This document shows positions 9,947 through 21,200 of a DNA stretch of 64,000 nt, one piece after another. The position numbers were made by a program, and so were the translations under genes. The notes under the pieces were generated by a model, which saw nothing but the letters and a program-made list of their open reading frames with translations, made no database searches and was not told the DNA's origin. This DNA comes from Aphrophora alni (Eukaryota; Arthropoda; Insecta; Hemiptera; Aphrophoridae): NCBI GenBank assembly GCA_963513935.1, contig OY740768.1, positions 47,029,142 to 47,093,141 of the forward strand, in the 5' to 3' direction. Numbering within the stretch: position 1 is the stretch's first letter; each line of letters opens with the position of its first letter.

Positions 9947-9951
<5 letters not shown>
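8671..9951 (+). repeat. 3' LTR of the Gypsy-type element
   Basis: By eye this copy shows no differences from the 5' LTR, with a constant offset of 6783 bp from first to last base, so there is no net indel. It carries the same TATAAA, AATAAA and two internal primer-binding-site motifs. It runs directly into a (TA)n tract of about 35 bp. Confidence 0.93.
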
Positions 9952-9995
<44 letters not shown>

Positions 9996-9998
9996 TGG
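9952..9998. repeat. (TA)n microsatellite, 3' flank of the insertion
   Basis: Alternating TA directly abuts the 3' LTR. With the shorter TA tract at 1868-1887 it marks the original target as a TA array. Confidence 0.9.
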
Positions 9999-12900
9999 TT
10001 AAGAAAAAAGTATAAATTATGTAAACGAATGGTAGATCAGTAAAGGTTGTATTGTTTTTATTATGATCAAAATTGTAACTACATTCAAATTTATATTATT
10101 TTACTACAAATTTGTTAATATTTAATATTATTTAGTAATCATTAAATAGCCAAACAGAGGTTTTTTTTTAAATTTAAATTTTCGAACATTGTACATTACA
10201 TATTATATTTATCCTCTCTTAGATACACTTATTTAATTTTTATAATAGTTTTTGAATCTGGAGAATAAACCGGAGTAGACAAACAAATACATTTTTTATT
10301 TCTTTGTCTTGATTTCCAAAGGCGGGGTTAAAATACCTTCTCCCCTGTTACAGGATGATCCTAGGATTGAACTAAATATGGTGTATAATATGAATTTTTA
10401 TTATCTTATGCAAAAACCTTGAGGCAGTGTTTAGCAATTACACGACCATTCTCTTCCAACAGTTACATGATACTAAGCCCTACCCGTAATTCCCACAGAG
10501 AACACATTTGATTTCAATGTTAGCATTGTCCTTCCTTAGCGGAACTTAATTAAAAACTAATAATTAATTAACCGACATATAAAATGTAAAATTTCTCTAA
10601 AATAATAATAACAACAACAAAAATGAAATTTATACTTCTCTCCGCTGATAATATTATGATTATTATTAATACTCATGCAATATAAAATTAATACTCCAGA
10701 ATTTATTTTGTAAATTGTGCCTTAGACATAAACTCAGAAATCCCCTACACATAATATTGTATTATTGATACTTATAGCTTGCTGCTGTTCCTGTGTATAT
10801 CGAAAAGTATTTATCGTTTTTTCTAGCTGTAATCTGTAACGTCCCTCAAAAAACCTCTATTTGTCTAATTGTCTTTCATATCGTTGTCCAATTGTCTGAT
10901 TTATTGTATTCAATAACAACTCCTAGTTGGTTATAACACAGCAAATCCTATCGATATTAGCCGAGATGGTTACCATATGCAGACTCATTATACTCGTATG
11001 TTCATATTATAAAAGTTCACAATATTCATTACAGGCCATCATTCACATTTATTTATGGATATTAAAATAAATTATTATTATCATCCATACTCATAATGTG
11101 GTGGATTTTGACTCTGTCTTTTGTTGATTTAAGAACATCTATAATTAATTATTAAAAGGAGTTTCAAATAAAATGATTCTTCAGAAAATTAAAACACATA
11201 AAAACTAATTCAATTACGGTTTCTTTTACTGTTAATTATATTCATTTTAGTTCATATAATAATAGCTTTATAGAAAATGAACGTTGAGTAATTAAATATC
11301 AATTTGAACGTAAATTATATTTACCTGTAACAATAAGTTGATGTTGCATGATATGTCTAAAGTTTTCTTCGTCTGTAGTTTGCTACCATTACATTACACA
11401 CGCTACCAACTACAAGAATAATTATAATAAATTAATGTTTTATTTGACTTCTTTGTCTTAAAAGTAAGCGGAAAGGCAAATCTTTACAAATTAAAAATAA
11501 AATTGTGCCACTATATAATATGTTTCTTAAAAAAAATTCTCAATGGACATCTTGAATAATTGCAAGTTCTACTCTTGTTCCACTTAAACTTGATAAAGTA
11601 TTTGAACGATGATTAGTCAGTATTGTAATGGGAAAAGTTAAACATTTTCCAAAGTTTATTTTATGTTTCTCAACAGCTTTAAGCAATTCCTGGAAACTTT
11701 TCAAATCTGTGTTTGGTAGCGTCTCACCAGAACTTTTATAAATAATATCATCTTTTCAAATTAATCTTTTACTTGTATACCAAGCAGGTTGTTAATTGAT
11801 TTTAAATAAATGTAAAAGAAATAATGGTAGAAATTGTAAGTTACCTATTTGAAGATATATAAATAAAACCTATTTATAAAACCTAGAGACAAAGCAATGG
11901 TTATTATACAGAAGACATATTATTGATGAAAGAGATAAGTCGAGTTTACATGACTGTTCTATTTAAAACTGAAAGTTATGGTGTGCCAGTATTTATTTCA
12001 ATAATTTCGTATTCAAATATTAGTATTCTCCAAGCCCATATTTAGGATATAAATAATTCAAACATCATAAATATATTGTCAATATTTTACAATTTTATTA
12101 CAAGATTTTTATAAATTATTAATGCGAAAAGAAAATGAGTAAAAAATATTCTAAAATAAGTATTACATTAAATAACAAAGCTTACTTCACATACCAATTG
12201 CATATTGCACTTGTTTCAAATCATAACATTACAATTAATAAATAAAATACTGAATATCTATGTTTGCTCCCTTTGAATATAAGTAATTGAAGAGTAATTG
12301 TAGATGAAATATCTTATTGATAATTTTAGTATAACTAAATATAAGTTTCCGTTTTGCAATATACGTTTAGTTTTAAACTTTTAATAAAGTTCTCATAACT
12401 AATAAGTGTTCAACTATACAGCTAGAGGTATGCTATAATTTATCCCTATATATCTAACGCAGCACAGTCTGTTATTAGTTCTAGAACAGTTAATTGTCCC
12501 TAATTGACTTGTTCTATCGCGCAATTATGAAGTGCATCAGTTTGTAATAGGTTGGTTGTTTACTTTTATAACTTTACCCTAAAGTTAGGAGACTCTAAGT
12601 TTCTTTTAGGAGAATTATCCAACGTTGTCTAATCCAAAACATAGGCCCTATACAACAACAAACATAAATTATCATATTTCTAGAATTGGAAATGAATGAT
12701 TCAATAAATTTCTAATCTTAATTGTTTCTTTGTTCCTCTTAATTGTGACCTTAAACTTATCGATTGTATAGAGATTCTATAGATCTTCCGTGAGAATTGA
12801 ACCCAGCTCATCTTGGTATTGGTAATAATAATAATGAATCAATTGATGATGTTGGCAATGAAGTTATAGTGTTATGGTTAGGGAATAAGACGAATTACTT

Positions 12901-13118
12901 CATCAAAATTCTCTTACCATAGCAGATTGTGACATGATTATCGTAATTTTATTTTAGTAAAAACAAAATTTGCTTACATCTGTTAATAAATTAATTCATA
13001 ATGACATTAGGTATTTAACTTCAACATGGACTATAATAAAAAATATTTTCTACAAACATAATTATATATTTTAAAATAATTTTCAAACACAGTCTCATCA
13101 GTTCTTATACATATGTGT

Positions 13119-13120
<2 letters not shown>
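9999..13120. other. AT-rich spacer with one dispersed-repeat copy
   Basis: No gene was recognised. The only structured piece is at 10446-10535, which resembles 15360-15445. Confidence 0.5.
10446..10535 (+). repeat. Dispersed repeat B, copy 1
   Basis: This stretch shares the order CATTC, TCTT-CAAC, TTACATGATACTA, GCCCTA and later GCATTGTCCTT with 15360-15445, in the same orientation. Similarity is patchy. It is an old interspersed repeat of unknown class. Confidence 0.5.

Positions 13121-13122
<2 letters not shown>

Positions 13123-13164
<42 letters not shown>
13123..13164. repeat. (TA)n microsatellite
   Basis: An alternating AT tract of about 42 bp borders a less AT-rich island (13165-13335). 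Another TA tract at 13432-13476 lies on the other side. Confidence 0.95.
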
Positions 13165-13166
<2 letters not shown>

Positions 13167-13335
13167 GTATGGGGGGCAGACTCTGTAACTCTGGCGTTCG
13201 TAACTTCCAAGATGCTACTGGTTCAAGTTTCCAGAGTTTAGTCGATGAAGTGAAAGACCCAGAGCTCGAATCACTAATCAGTTGGATACATCTGAACAAT
13301 ATAAAACAATGTATCATGGGAAGAAAATAACATTG
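13165..13335. other. GC-richer island between TA arrays, unrecognised
   Basis: This 170-bp stretch is clearly less AT-rich than its surroundings. It has open frames on both strands that use (TA)n as their beginning or end. The non-repeat part could be read as about 53 residues, but I recognise no family. It may be a fragment of a repeat whose ends fell in TA arrays. Confidence 0.3.
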
Positions 13336-13429
13336 CACATTGTTTGATAGTGTTATTGAAGGAATCTACACCTTCTGAAAATATCATAAAATTAATTGAA
13401 AGTGTACTATATATATCAATTGTACTAAA

Positions 13430-13431
<2 letters not shown>

Positions 13432-13476
<45 letters not shown>
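13432..13476. repeat. (TA)n microsatellite
   Basis: A TA tract of about 45 bp. Reading frames across it give Tyr-Ile repeats and are not genes. Confidence 0.95.
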
Positions 13477-13481
<5 letters not shown>

Positions 13482-14359
13482 GAATGGAGTCAAAAAGTAG
13501 GTATTAAATCGTATCCAAATAGAACTGGAAAAATAAACACAAACAAAACATAAAAAATTGCTCTTCTAGTTAAAATTTGTAGAGTTCAATACTAAAAATA
13601 TAATGAAAACAATTTCTTTGTAACTTGTGTAATAAGAACATAAAATAATTGATAAACAAAGAACTAGGTTACAAAAATGACGTATTTGGACTGCAAATAA
13701 ATTGTCCATTGGTGGGAAGCTGGAAATTAATTAAAAAAATTTAATTAAACCGAGACTCTTGAATTGTGTCTCTAAATATAAACATGATAGGAGTGTAATT
13801 AAAGAAAATTGTTATTATGAATATATTTTCCAATATAAATAAGATCTGAGAAAGCTAGAATCAAATGTTTATTTAAAGCGTCAATAGTATTTGGAATAAA
13901 AAGTTTATTCAATGTAAACAAAAAACAATATTTCCTCTCTTTGGGGAAAAAAGTAGTTTAAACACTCTTATTAACTTGCATCATTATTTAACAATAATTT
14001 GATGTTTCACAGTTAAAAATAAATAAATAATTCAACTTCATCGTGCACATCTAAAGATGAATAATTATGTATGATACACAGATGACTCCAAGTTGTATAT
14101 TGGAGTTGAAGGTTAGGTTGAAGTAAATATGAACTAAGATATAAAGTTTATATATATATATATATATATATATTGATTTCTCCTCGAAATATTTCAAATT
14201 TAAGTTTTATACCTGTATACCATTAGATACTTAAGATCGTAAGTGTTTTGAAGCGGTTTTATAGATACTGTAATAATACAACTTCAAACATCGTTATGCT
14301 TCTTTACTGTAGGGAGCAACTCTTGTTGAAACCTAATTTACAAATGAAATGAAACGCCC

Positions 14360-14544
14360 TTTTCTACAATAAACACTTTACTTGTACAGTATTTTACAAT
14401 GAGGGTCAATATGTCACAATACAACTTTAGTCGCAGTCTAGTACTATGTGGCATGGTATCTACGTGACAACTGAGGATGATGACTTTGTCGTTGGAACGA
14501 CAACTTGGGTTGTGTTTTACAAATACAATGTTTATTGTAGAAAA
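14360..14544. repeat. Inverted repeat around a hammerhead-like motif
   Basis: A perfect 16-bp inverted pair, TTTTCTACAATAAACA at 14360-14375 and its complement at 14529-14544, encloses 153 bp. The hammerhead-like motif at 14471-14497 lies inside. The layout resembles the facing repeats left by Penelope-like retroelements. Confidence 0.55.
14471..14497 (+). ncRNA. Degenerate hammerhead-like motif
   Basis: CTGAGGA (14471-14477) carries the C3-U4-G5-A6-N-G8-A9 core, followed by T. A 6-bp stem II pairs 14479-14484 with 14488-14493 (two G-T wobbles) around a TTT loop. After one extra G comes GAA, but the expected A15.1 is replaced by C and no stem III is clear. It is probably inactive. Confidence 0.4.
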
Positions 14545-17523
14545 TTATTTATTCTTTTGGAGATAATTATGATGTTTTATCTCTCTGTCGGTGGTCAGCA
14601 TTAACAGGTATCTTGTTTTTTTTTATGTTTAAATTAATATCACTTGTTAAATAGCACGTAAGAAATAATGGAAATACAGTGCTTTGAAACGTAAAATATT
14701 CATATTTTGAATTAATACTGTAGGCCTATTTATTTTTGGTGTAAAAAATCAAGTAAATTTAATTGTTGTATAAGTATAAGAGTCGAAGCACATAATCAAA
14801 TTTAATGTTTGCTTTTGCTTAATATTAGGGTAAAATATCATTTTGCTTCTTTAAATAAATCTGCATAAACATCCGACGTACACATGTAAACAATGTTAAC
14901 GTATTATTTTATAAAGAGTTGCAAAAATCAGATGAATGTAAAATATCAATAAATTTAGGTTTTAAAGAAAGGATTTACGTTTAATAAATTATTAAATATA
15001 TTATAATAAAAATAAGCCAAAATAAATTCGAATGTATTATCCTGTATTTTGATCAGAATTTGAAATTAATTGGTAAACAATAAGAATTATCTTATAGGTT
15101 ATTGTTTAAATTCTTGTGAAATCTGTATATTACACATTTTCTTCAGTACACAAATGGATTTATACGTCAATAATTGTTTGAAATTATGAAATTCGATGTC
15201 ATCGACAATTAAGAATAGAGATACAGCTTAATTTATATTTTATATGGAAAAGTTACAAAGAACCTAAATAATTTACTTATGGTACAGACTAATGTTCGGA
15301 GACAAACTAAATGTACTGTCTAACGTTGATATCTTTTATCTGCTGTGAAAAACACTGGACATTCACTCTCTTTCAACTCTTACATGATACTAGCCCTAAT
15401 ATGGACAGAGCTAAAGACTTGAATACAATATTTGCATTGTCCTTAATTACTAAAAAATATTAAAAAATGGAAATGTTAACAGGAATTCAAAAATGTAAAA
15501 ATGGTAAATACCACTTTTGTTGGCTAGGTTAGGTTAGGCTAGAGCGACCTAGGAGATGATTTAAAGATGCAGTAAACAGGCAGTTGAGTGAATATCAGAT
15601 ATGGGTACCTATATAGCCCGGTTTTAGTCTCAAGTTGGGTGAGATTAGTATTCACAATGTCCTGCTAATTTTCCAAGGTCTGAGGTATCTTAGGTTTTAC
15701 CCGAAGGTCAATTAACCAGTGTTACGTGTGAAGTATGCAAAGTGACTAATTCTCTGTCTTTACTTAAAGTCTATAATAGGGGTGATGTATGTGTAACTTT
15801 TCATAAGTTAATGTATAAGCCCCTTATCATTATTGTTTCTAAACTGTTTCCCCGATGTGAATTTTGGTTAGATGGGACTTGGGTTGTTAATTATTAATCA
15901 AGCGTCGTAAGAACCGCGGAACGTTTTATTAAACGTGGTGCAAAAGATAGGCAGATTTTCCTCATAACCCCCAAATTCCATTCACAATTAATAGCAGAGC
16001 CTGATTACAGTCGACGTACCTTTGGGTTATGTACCAGCATGCTTCCATACTATGCGCTATAAACAAGTTAACCTAATTTGCGTATAATACCGCGAAAAGA
16101 TATTAGTTGCACGACAAGCTTTTATTTATCATATAATTTATTCAAAGTAGATATTTGAAGATTTATAAATACGTTGGTCCCGATGTATATATTAATTAAT
16201 TCATATATAGTGTGAATAATTCCCAATAAAGAACATAACCAATAGCAATGTTTTATATTCTCTTATTCAGTTACATAGCTATTACGTCTGTTGTCCGTAC
16301 GTGTATGAACGTTTGTTAACACATCATTTTATGTAGGTTAACATTTGTAGGTGAGTCTGTAATTATGTAAATACAGATTTCAGTATGTCGGACAATTAGT
16401 GACTATCACGAATGAATTACGAGTCCATTATATTATATTCAATGGCTTTTGGAGATCATGTGATCTATAATAAGTTTTAAAAAATAAAATAAACTCTGTA
16501 CAATTTTGTATTTGAAATTAAGTTCAGCTTTAAAAAAAAAAAAAAAAAAAAAGTGTAATATTATGCTTGACGCACTTGTAGTAACGCAAAGCAAATAAAA
16601 TACCCCGAATTAATGACAAATGTTTTGACGAAATAAACTCAATTGATGTTTTATTTGAAATTTTGGTATTTTTGGGGTAATCAAGGAACTCGTGTGTATT
16701 CAAGGTATGTACTCTTTTTTGATAATTGATATATATATATATATATATATAAATCGACGAATTCATTACTGGTATAAAAAAAGTTAATTTTAATAGCTTC
16801 TTTTTGTATTATTTAGGTTCAACTAATGATATAAAGCACCGAGTTCAGTACATCTCGAGTGCTGACATGCCCTATTTTAAACGTACCTTTACGTTAAAGT
16901 TTGAAGCTTTAATTTATGTGCTCCTTCATAATCTAAACTATTCTTCAATATATTAAAAAAAAAAAAATTATATAATAACAGCTGAATTGTAGAACCACAG
17001 CATTATTGAAAATTTTAATTGTTAGAAACTTTATATACAGAATGATTCACAGTTGAATATTCTTACGAATTTTGGAATGGAATATATCGAGACTAAGACT
17101 AATTAATTAATTAATGTTTAAATATAATTGAAGGTGTATTTTACTTATTATTATTTTATAAAAATATAAACAGGTTAGAAATAATAAACCCAGAACCTAT
17201 TTTATAGATCTATACGGGATTTATTTATTTTGTAAATTTTCCTACAAACTGTTCAAACTAAACGTTGTAGAATATTGAATAGTAAATGACGACACGAGGG
17301 TTGCAGTAAGTATTTGAAGAAAGTGCTTGAATAGAAGTTGAAACTTTAACAATATAAAGTTGGTCATGATATGGAGTTTAAATTCCTCTAGTCTTTAATG
17401 TAAATATTATCAAAACATAGTTAAAAGTTACATTAAACATAGTTTTGTGCTGTGGAATAGAGTAACGATTGAAAACTCAATAGTTCATTTCAAATTCGAA
17501 TACTATAATCACATATTTCCTGT

Positions 17524-17525
<2 letters not shown>
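14545..17525. other. AT-rich spacer with one dispersed-repeat copy
   Basis: Nothing coding was recognised. A less AT-rich patch at about 15530-16040 holds short TAGGTTAGG runs but no readable domain. A poly(A) tract lies at 16532-16551 and a short (TA)n at about 16729-16751. Confidence 0.5.
15360..15445 (+). repeat. Dispersed repeat B, copy 2
   Basis: This is the partner of 10446-10535 in the same orientation. Shared blocks include TTACATGATACTA and GCATTGTCCTT. No terminal repeats or tail were seen. Confidence 0.5.

Positions 17526-17577
<52 letters not shown>
17526..17577. repeat. (TA)n microsatellite
   Basis: A TA tract of about 52 bp lies 50 bp upstream of the LINE relic. Confidence 0.95.
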
Positions 17578-17579
<2 letters not shown>

Positions 17580-17629
17580 GTATTAAATATAATATGTAAT
17601 GTATAATAATGTAAATATCTATATCCTAC

Positions 17630-18260
17630 TCAGGGCACACTTACCTGACTCGGTTATCAATTTAACAGATGGGGAGCGAGGGTCAGATATTCTCTGCATA
17701 ATTCCAACTACGGAACTGACGTATATAACAAACGAAATAGTAAATATTGACAAAATTAGGTGGGCTATTAAATAATTCTTTTCACCCATAAAAATCATAG
17801 GAGCCAGATGTGATTTTTTTTCGGTTCTATTGCAGAAAGGGGGAACATACATTATCCCCATCCTATGGAGACTGTTCGGGTGAGTTTACCCACCCCAGGT
17901 ACGAACCTCAAGTGTGGAAGGCAGCCAAATCAATGTTCACTAGGACGCACCACTGATGCTGAAGCTAAGGCTTAAAGACCAATTACTTTAACTTCTTTTT
18001 CTCTGAAGACAATAGAAAAAATGGTAGAGAAACATATACGCGGAGGCATGATTACTATGTACATATGTCAACTTGTTTACTAGTTAGGTAAAGGGGAGTG
18101 AACCTCATTGTCTAGTACAAATAATGGAAGATACTCTCAGAAAACGTGAATATGCTCTCGGTGTCTTTCTTGATATTGAGAGAGATTTTGACAATTTCTC
18201 CAATGATTCAATGAACCCTATCATATCACGGGGTTTAATACAAACCCACCGTGTGAGAGT
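17630..18260 (+). pseudogene. R1/I-like non-LTR reverse transcriptase relic
   Basis: This is an internal piece of a LINE polyprotein covering the linker after the endonuclease and the first RT motifs. Frames shift repeatedly, but recognisable blocks appear in order: DKIRWAI at 17749, LLQKGG at about 17827 followed by IIPIL, TDAEAK near 17955, RPITLTSF at 17976 continuing through a KTIEKMVEKHIR-type block, and LGVFLDIE at 18157 (RT motif A, followed by RDFDN where the family has an acidic-aromatic FDN). The YADD box and thumb are absent. Several stops and indels make it inactive. The order and wording of the blocks fit R1/I-group LINEs of insects, by remembered motifs rather than a search. Confidence 0.75.
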
Positions 18261-21200
18261 GAGTGGGGGGGGGAGGGAGGACATGTTAAATGGGAAGGCA
18301 GTTGGAACTAAGGTAAGGTACGTTCACCGTCTTGAAGGGCACAATCTAATAGAAAAAAGTTTTGAATTATCTTCAACTAACTTATAATAAGTCTACCTAA
18401 ATAAGTTAAGTGCTTCACTAACTAACATATACTTCTATTTAACTTACGAAGAAGTAATCTATTCATTACATTGTGGAATTCCTCTCAAATACTCACCACA
18501 TTACAGCTGGACGTAAGAAAATGCAGAAAGCTCCACCATTCTGTATCGGAAGTGTAATAAATGTTGTTTAACAGTAAAAGCACTGCTATGACTGTGGCTA
18601 TAGTGAATTAAAGAATATACCTGGAGAGCGATTATACAAAGTAATTCAAAAACGAAAAGGGGAACCGATTTAGCTATCAGTTCAGTTCAAACCTATATTA
18701 TATTGCATCTATCACGTTATGCCTTAGAAGCCCTAATTGACAGGCAAGTGACTAGGTTTCCAATATAAATCTATTTCTTATAATCTGAAGTTTGTGTTTC
18801 AGTAAAAATCTCACCCTTCTGTCAAGAATAAATTGACGCATGGAAATATATATATATATATATATATTACTATACCGATATACAATATATATGCTACTAC
18901 ACTACCGATAGCAGGTACTTATATACAATTATTATAAAAAAAAAAAAAATGGAGGATTAAAAAAAGGACATATTTTAGGCGAGACACCTTTAACTGTTAC
19001 GTATCTACAAAACTGTACTTTAAGCTTGGAAAAATAATGAGATAATAATTTACTTCATATCGATGAGGTGCCAAGACAATTTTATTTTAATTCCAGTTTT
19101 AAAAGTAGAGAAGTAAGAAATTATCTCTGATGGACCATTGAGACAGAAATAACCGGTCGAAAAAAAAAAAACACAAAACCATGTAGGGACAAATATTTTA
19201 CTTCATTACCAAAAACTGTTAGTTTCTAATGTAAAAAATGTAGTTATATATTTACTAAATATTCGTATACATTTTAAGGCAATAAATTGAAGTTACAAAA
19301 ATAAATGTTACCATATTTAAATTTTATTATCAATTTATGAACAATTTTTATAGGTAGACAAACACCTTTAGCTATGATTTATCTATTTAAATAATGGTGT
19401 AATTTCGTTTTATATGCAGCGTTTAATTTGCATCTAAAATAGTTTTAATTTAATTTAGGGCTGGAGTTAATAAATAATTACTATAATGTGTTTTAAATAA
19501 TCTTCTCGTTAAAATTTCGTGACCAATCTAATACTAGTCGACCATGTTTTAATTAACTTGTTTAATTACAAACTGATGTACATTTAATTTAATAATACAG
19601 ACTACAGTTTTATTGTGACAATTACGTAATCATTTTAACTTTTGATATAATAGTAATAATGATTTACAGTTTGTGCAATTTAAACTCCAATGAAAACGAA
19701 ATATTTAAATTACATATGTAATATCAAAGGACTTGGAGTCTATTTACTATTGAATCTTGTTTGTATAATTTAAGCCTATTGCAATTAATTTTGTAATTAA
19801 TTTATAAACGTAATTTTAAAACAAGTCTATCAGAGGGTATCAATAATAAAGGGAATTTTGTATTTGATGGATGTAATAATCTATTTCCTAAAATAGGTAA
19901 AATTATTGTAATCTACTAATTGCTTAAATACTACAATTTAATCAATACTTCCTACAATTTCTTTATGTTACACACATACCAAGTTGAAAAACATACAGTG
20001 CTACTATGAAAATATTTTACATTTTTAACGATTATAATTGGATTCTTTGCGTGCATAAGCAACACTATCAAAACCAATGACTGGTAGATCATTAAAGTTC
20101 CATGTGATTGACATCAATTTAGAAATAATTATTGTTATAATAAATATACTTTAGATAGTAAACTGAAATATAGTGAAACATATATTTTAAATTAGATGTA
20201 AACATATGCAACGTAAACTATATTTATTTTCCATTTTTTAAAACAATTTTAGCAATCTGTAGTATAAGTGATATAGACTTGTAAATTATTTGATATTATA
20301 CATGATATGTGTAATTTACCAATAAAATATACGTTCTTATATTAATATATAATACAGTAATCTGTATTGTTGTTTTTTACAAAAGAGCAAACAATTATTT
20401 TAACTATATGAATGGAGTAAACCATTCAGAAGTTCTTACTTGTTTGAAGAAAAGTGGTTACCATAAATTCTAACCTAAGTACGTATCTCAAATTGAGAAC
20501 AGTTGTTGAGCTAGGGTAAATATTATTTAGTATGTTGTTTCTACTTACAATTCAGAGTTATGAAATACGCTTTGCCAAAGTGGGTAAATCAAAATAATAA
20601 CAAAACTGAGTACTTATAGATATGTATTCCTGTAATACATGTAGAATGTTAAAACAATTTTTTTTATAGGGGATCATTTTCTTGACGGTCATTATCGTCA
20701 AGTATGTAAAAAAACGGAAAGACAACATAAAATATAACCCCTACTTCTCAAATAGTCTAACGGCCTCAGGATTGTATTGTAACAAGAGTTGGTGAAGAAA
20801 GGCCTGATACAAAAATGAAAGAAAGTGGATATAACACAAGAAAATATAACAAACCATGTAGATCCAGTTAGGGTCTTTCCAAATTGCTACACCCATACTC
20901 ACTATCTTTGAGACCCTGAAGGTCACTACTTTGAAACGCAATTATTTTTCGTTTTACTATAGAGTTAATGTTATAAATATTATGTGGGGAAAACTATTCT
21001 AGTAGCTGCGCTTAAACATATTTATCCATTGTATTGGAAATATTGTATTATATTATATATCTATAAACACATCAGTAATCGAGTTATAGTTAGCACTTTC
21101 TCACTAGTTCATCTATTTTTATTTCACTCCTACTGCACATAGCCATCTTTTATACATTTACCTTTCTTTTGAAACGACGTAATTTAAGGACCGGTAGGAA

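Larger units (their letters stand above)
1888..9951 (+). mobile_element. Complete Ty3/Gypsy-type LTR retrotransposon
   Basis: The element has two LTRs offset by exactly 6783 bp at both ends. Between them lie a primer-binding site, gag and an in-frame pol in the order protease, RT, RNase H, integrase. That order is diagnostic of Ty3/Gypsy rather than Copia elements. There is no env frame after pol. It lies within a (TA)n array: the bases before the 5' LTR and after the 3' LTR are both alternating TA, so a target-site duplication such as ATATAT is compatible but cannot be measured. LTRs that look identical by eye and intact frames point to a recent insertion. I do not assign a clade. Confidence 0.95.

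Noticed and set aside
13105..13338. Protein frames with Tyr-Ile repeats here and at 13344, 16530, 28092, 37159 and 41406
   Set aside because: They are translations of (TA)n microsatellites.
15530..15545. Telomeric TTAGG tract
   Set aside because: Only two or three imperfect units, inside ordinary sequence.
17619..17861. 80-residue minus-strand frame
   Set aside because: It is opposite the R1/I-like LINE relic, whose plus-strand blocks are recognisable.
20741..20941. 66-residue hydrophobic minus-strand frame as a membrane protein
   Set aside because: No family motif, splice signals or partner exons were recognised. Short AT-rich hydrophobic frames are common by chance here.
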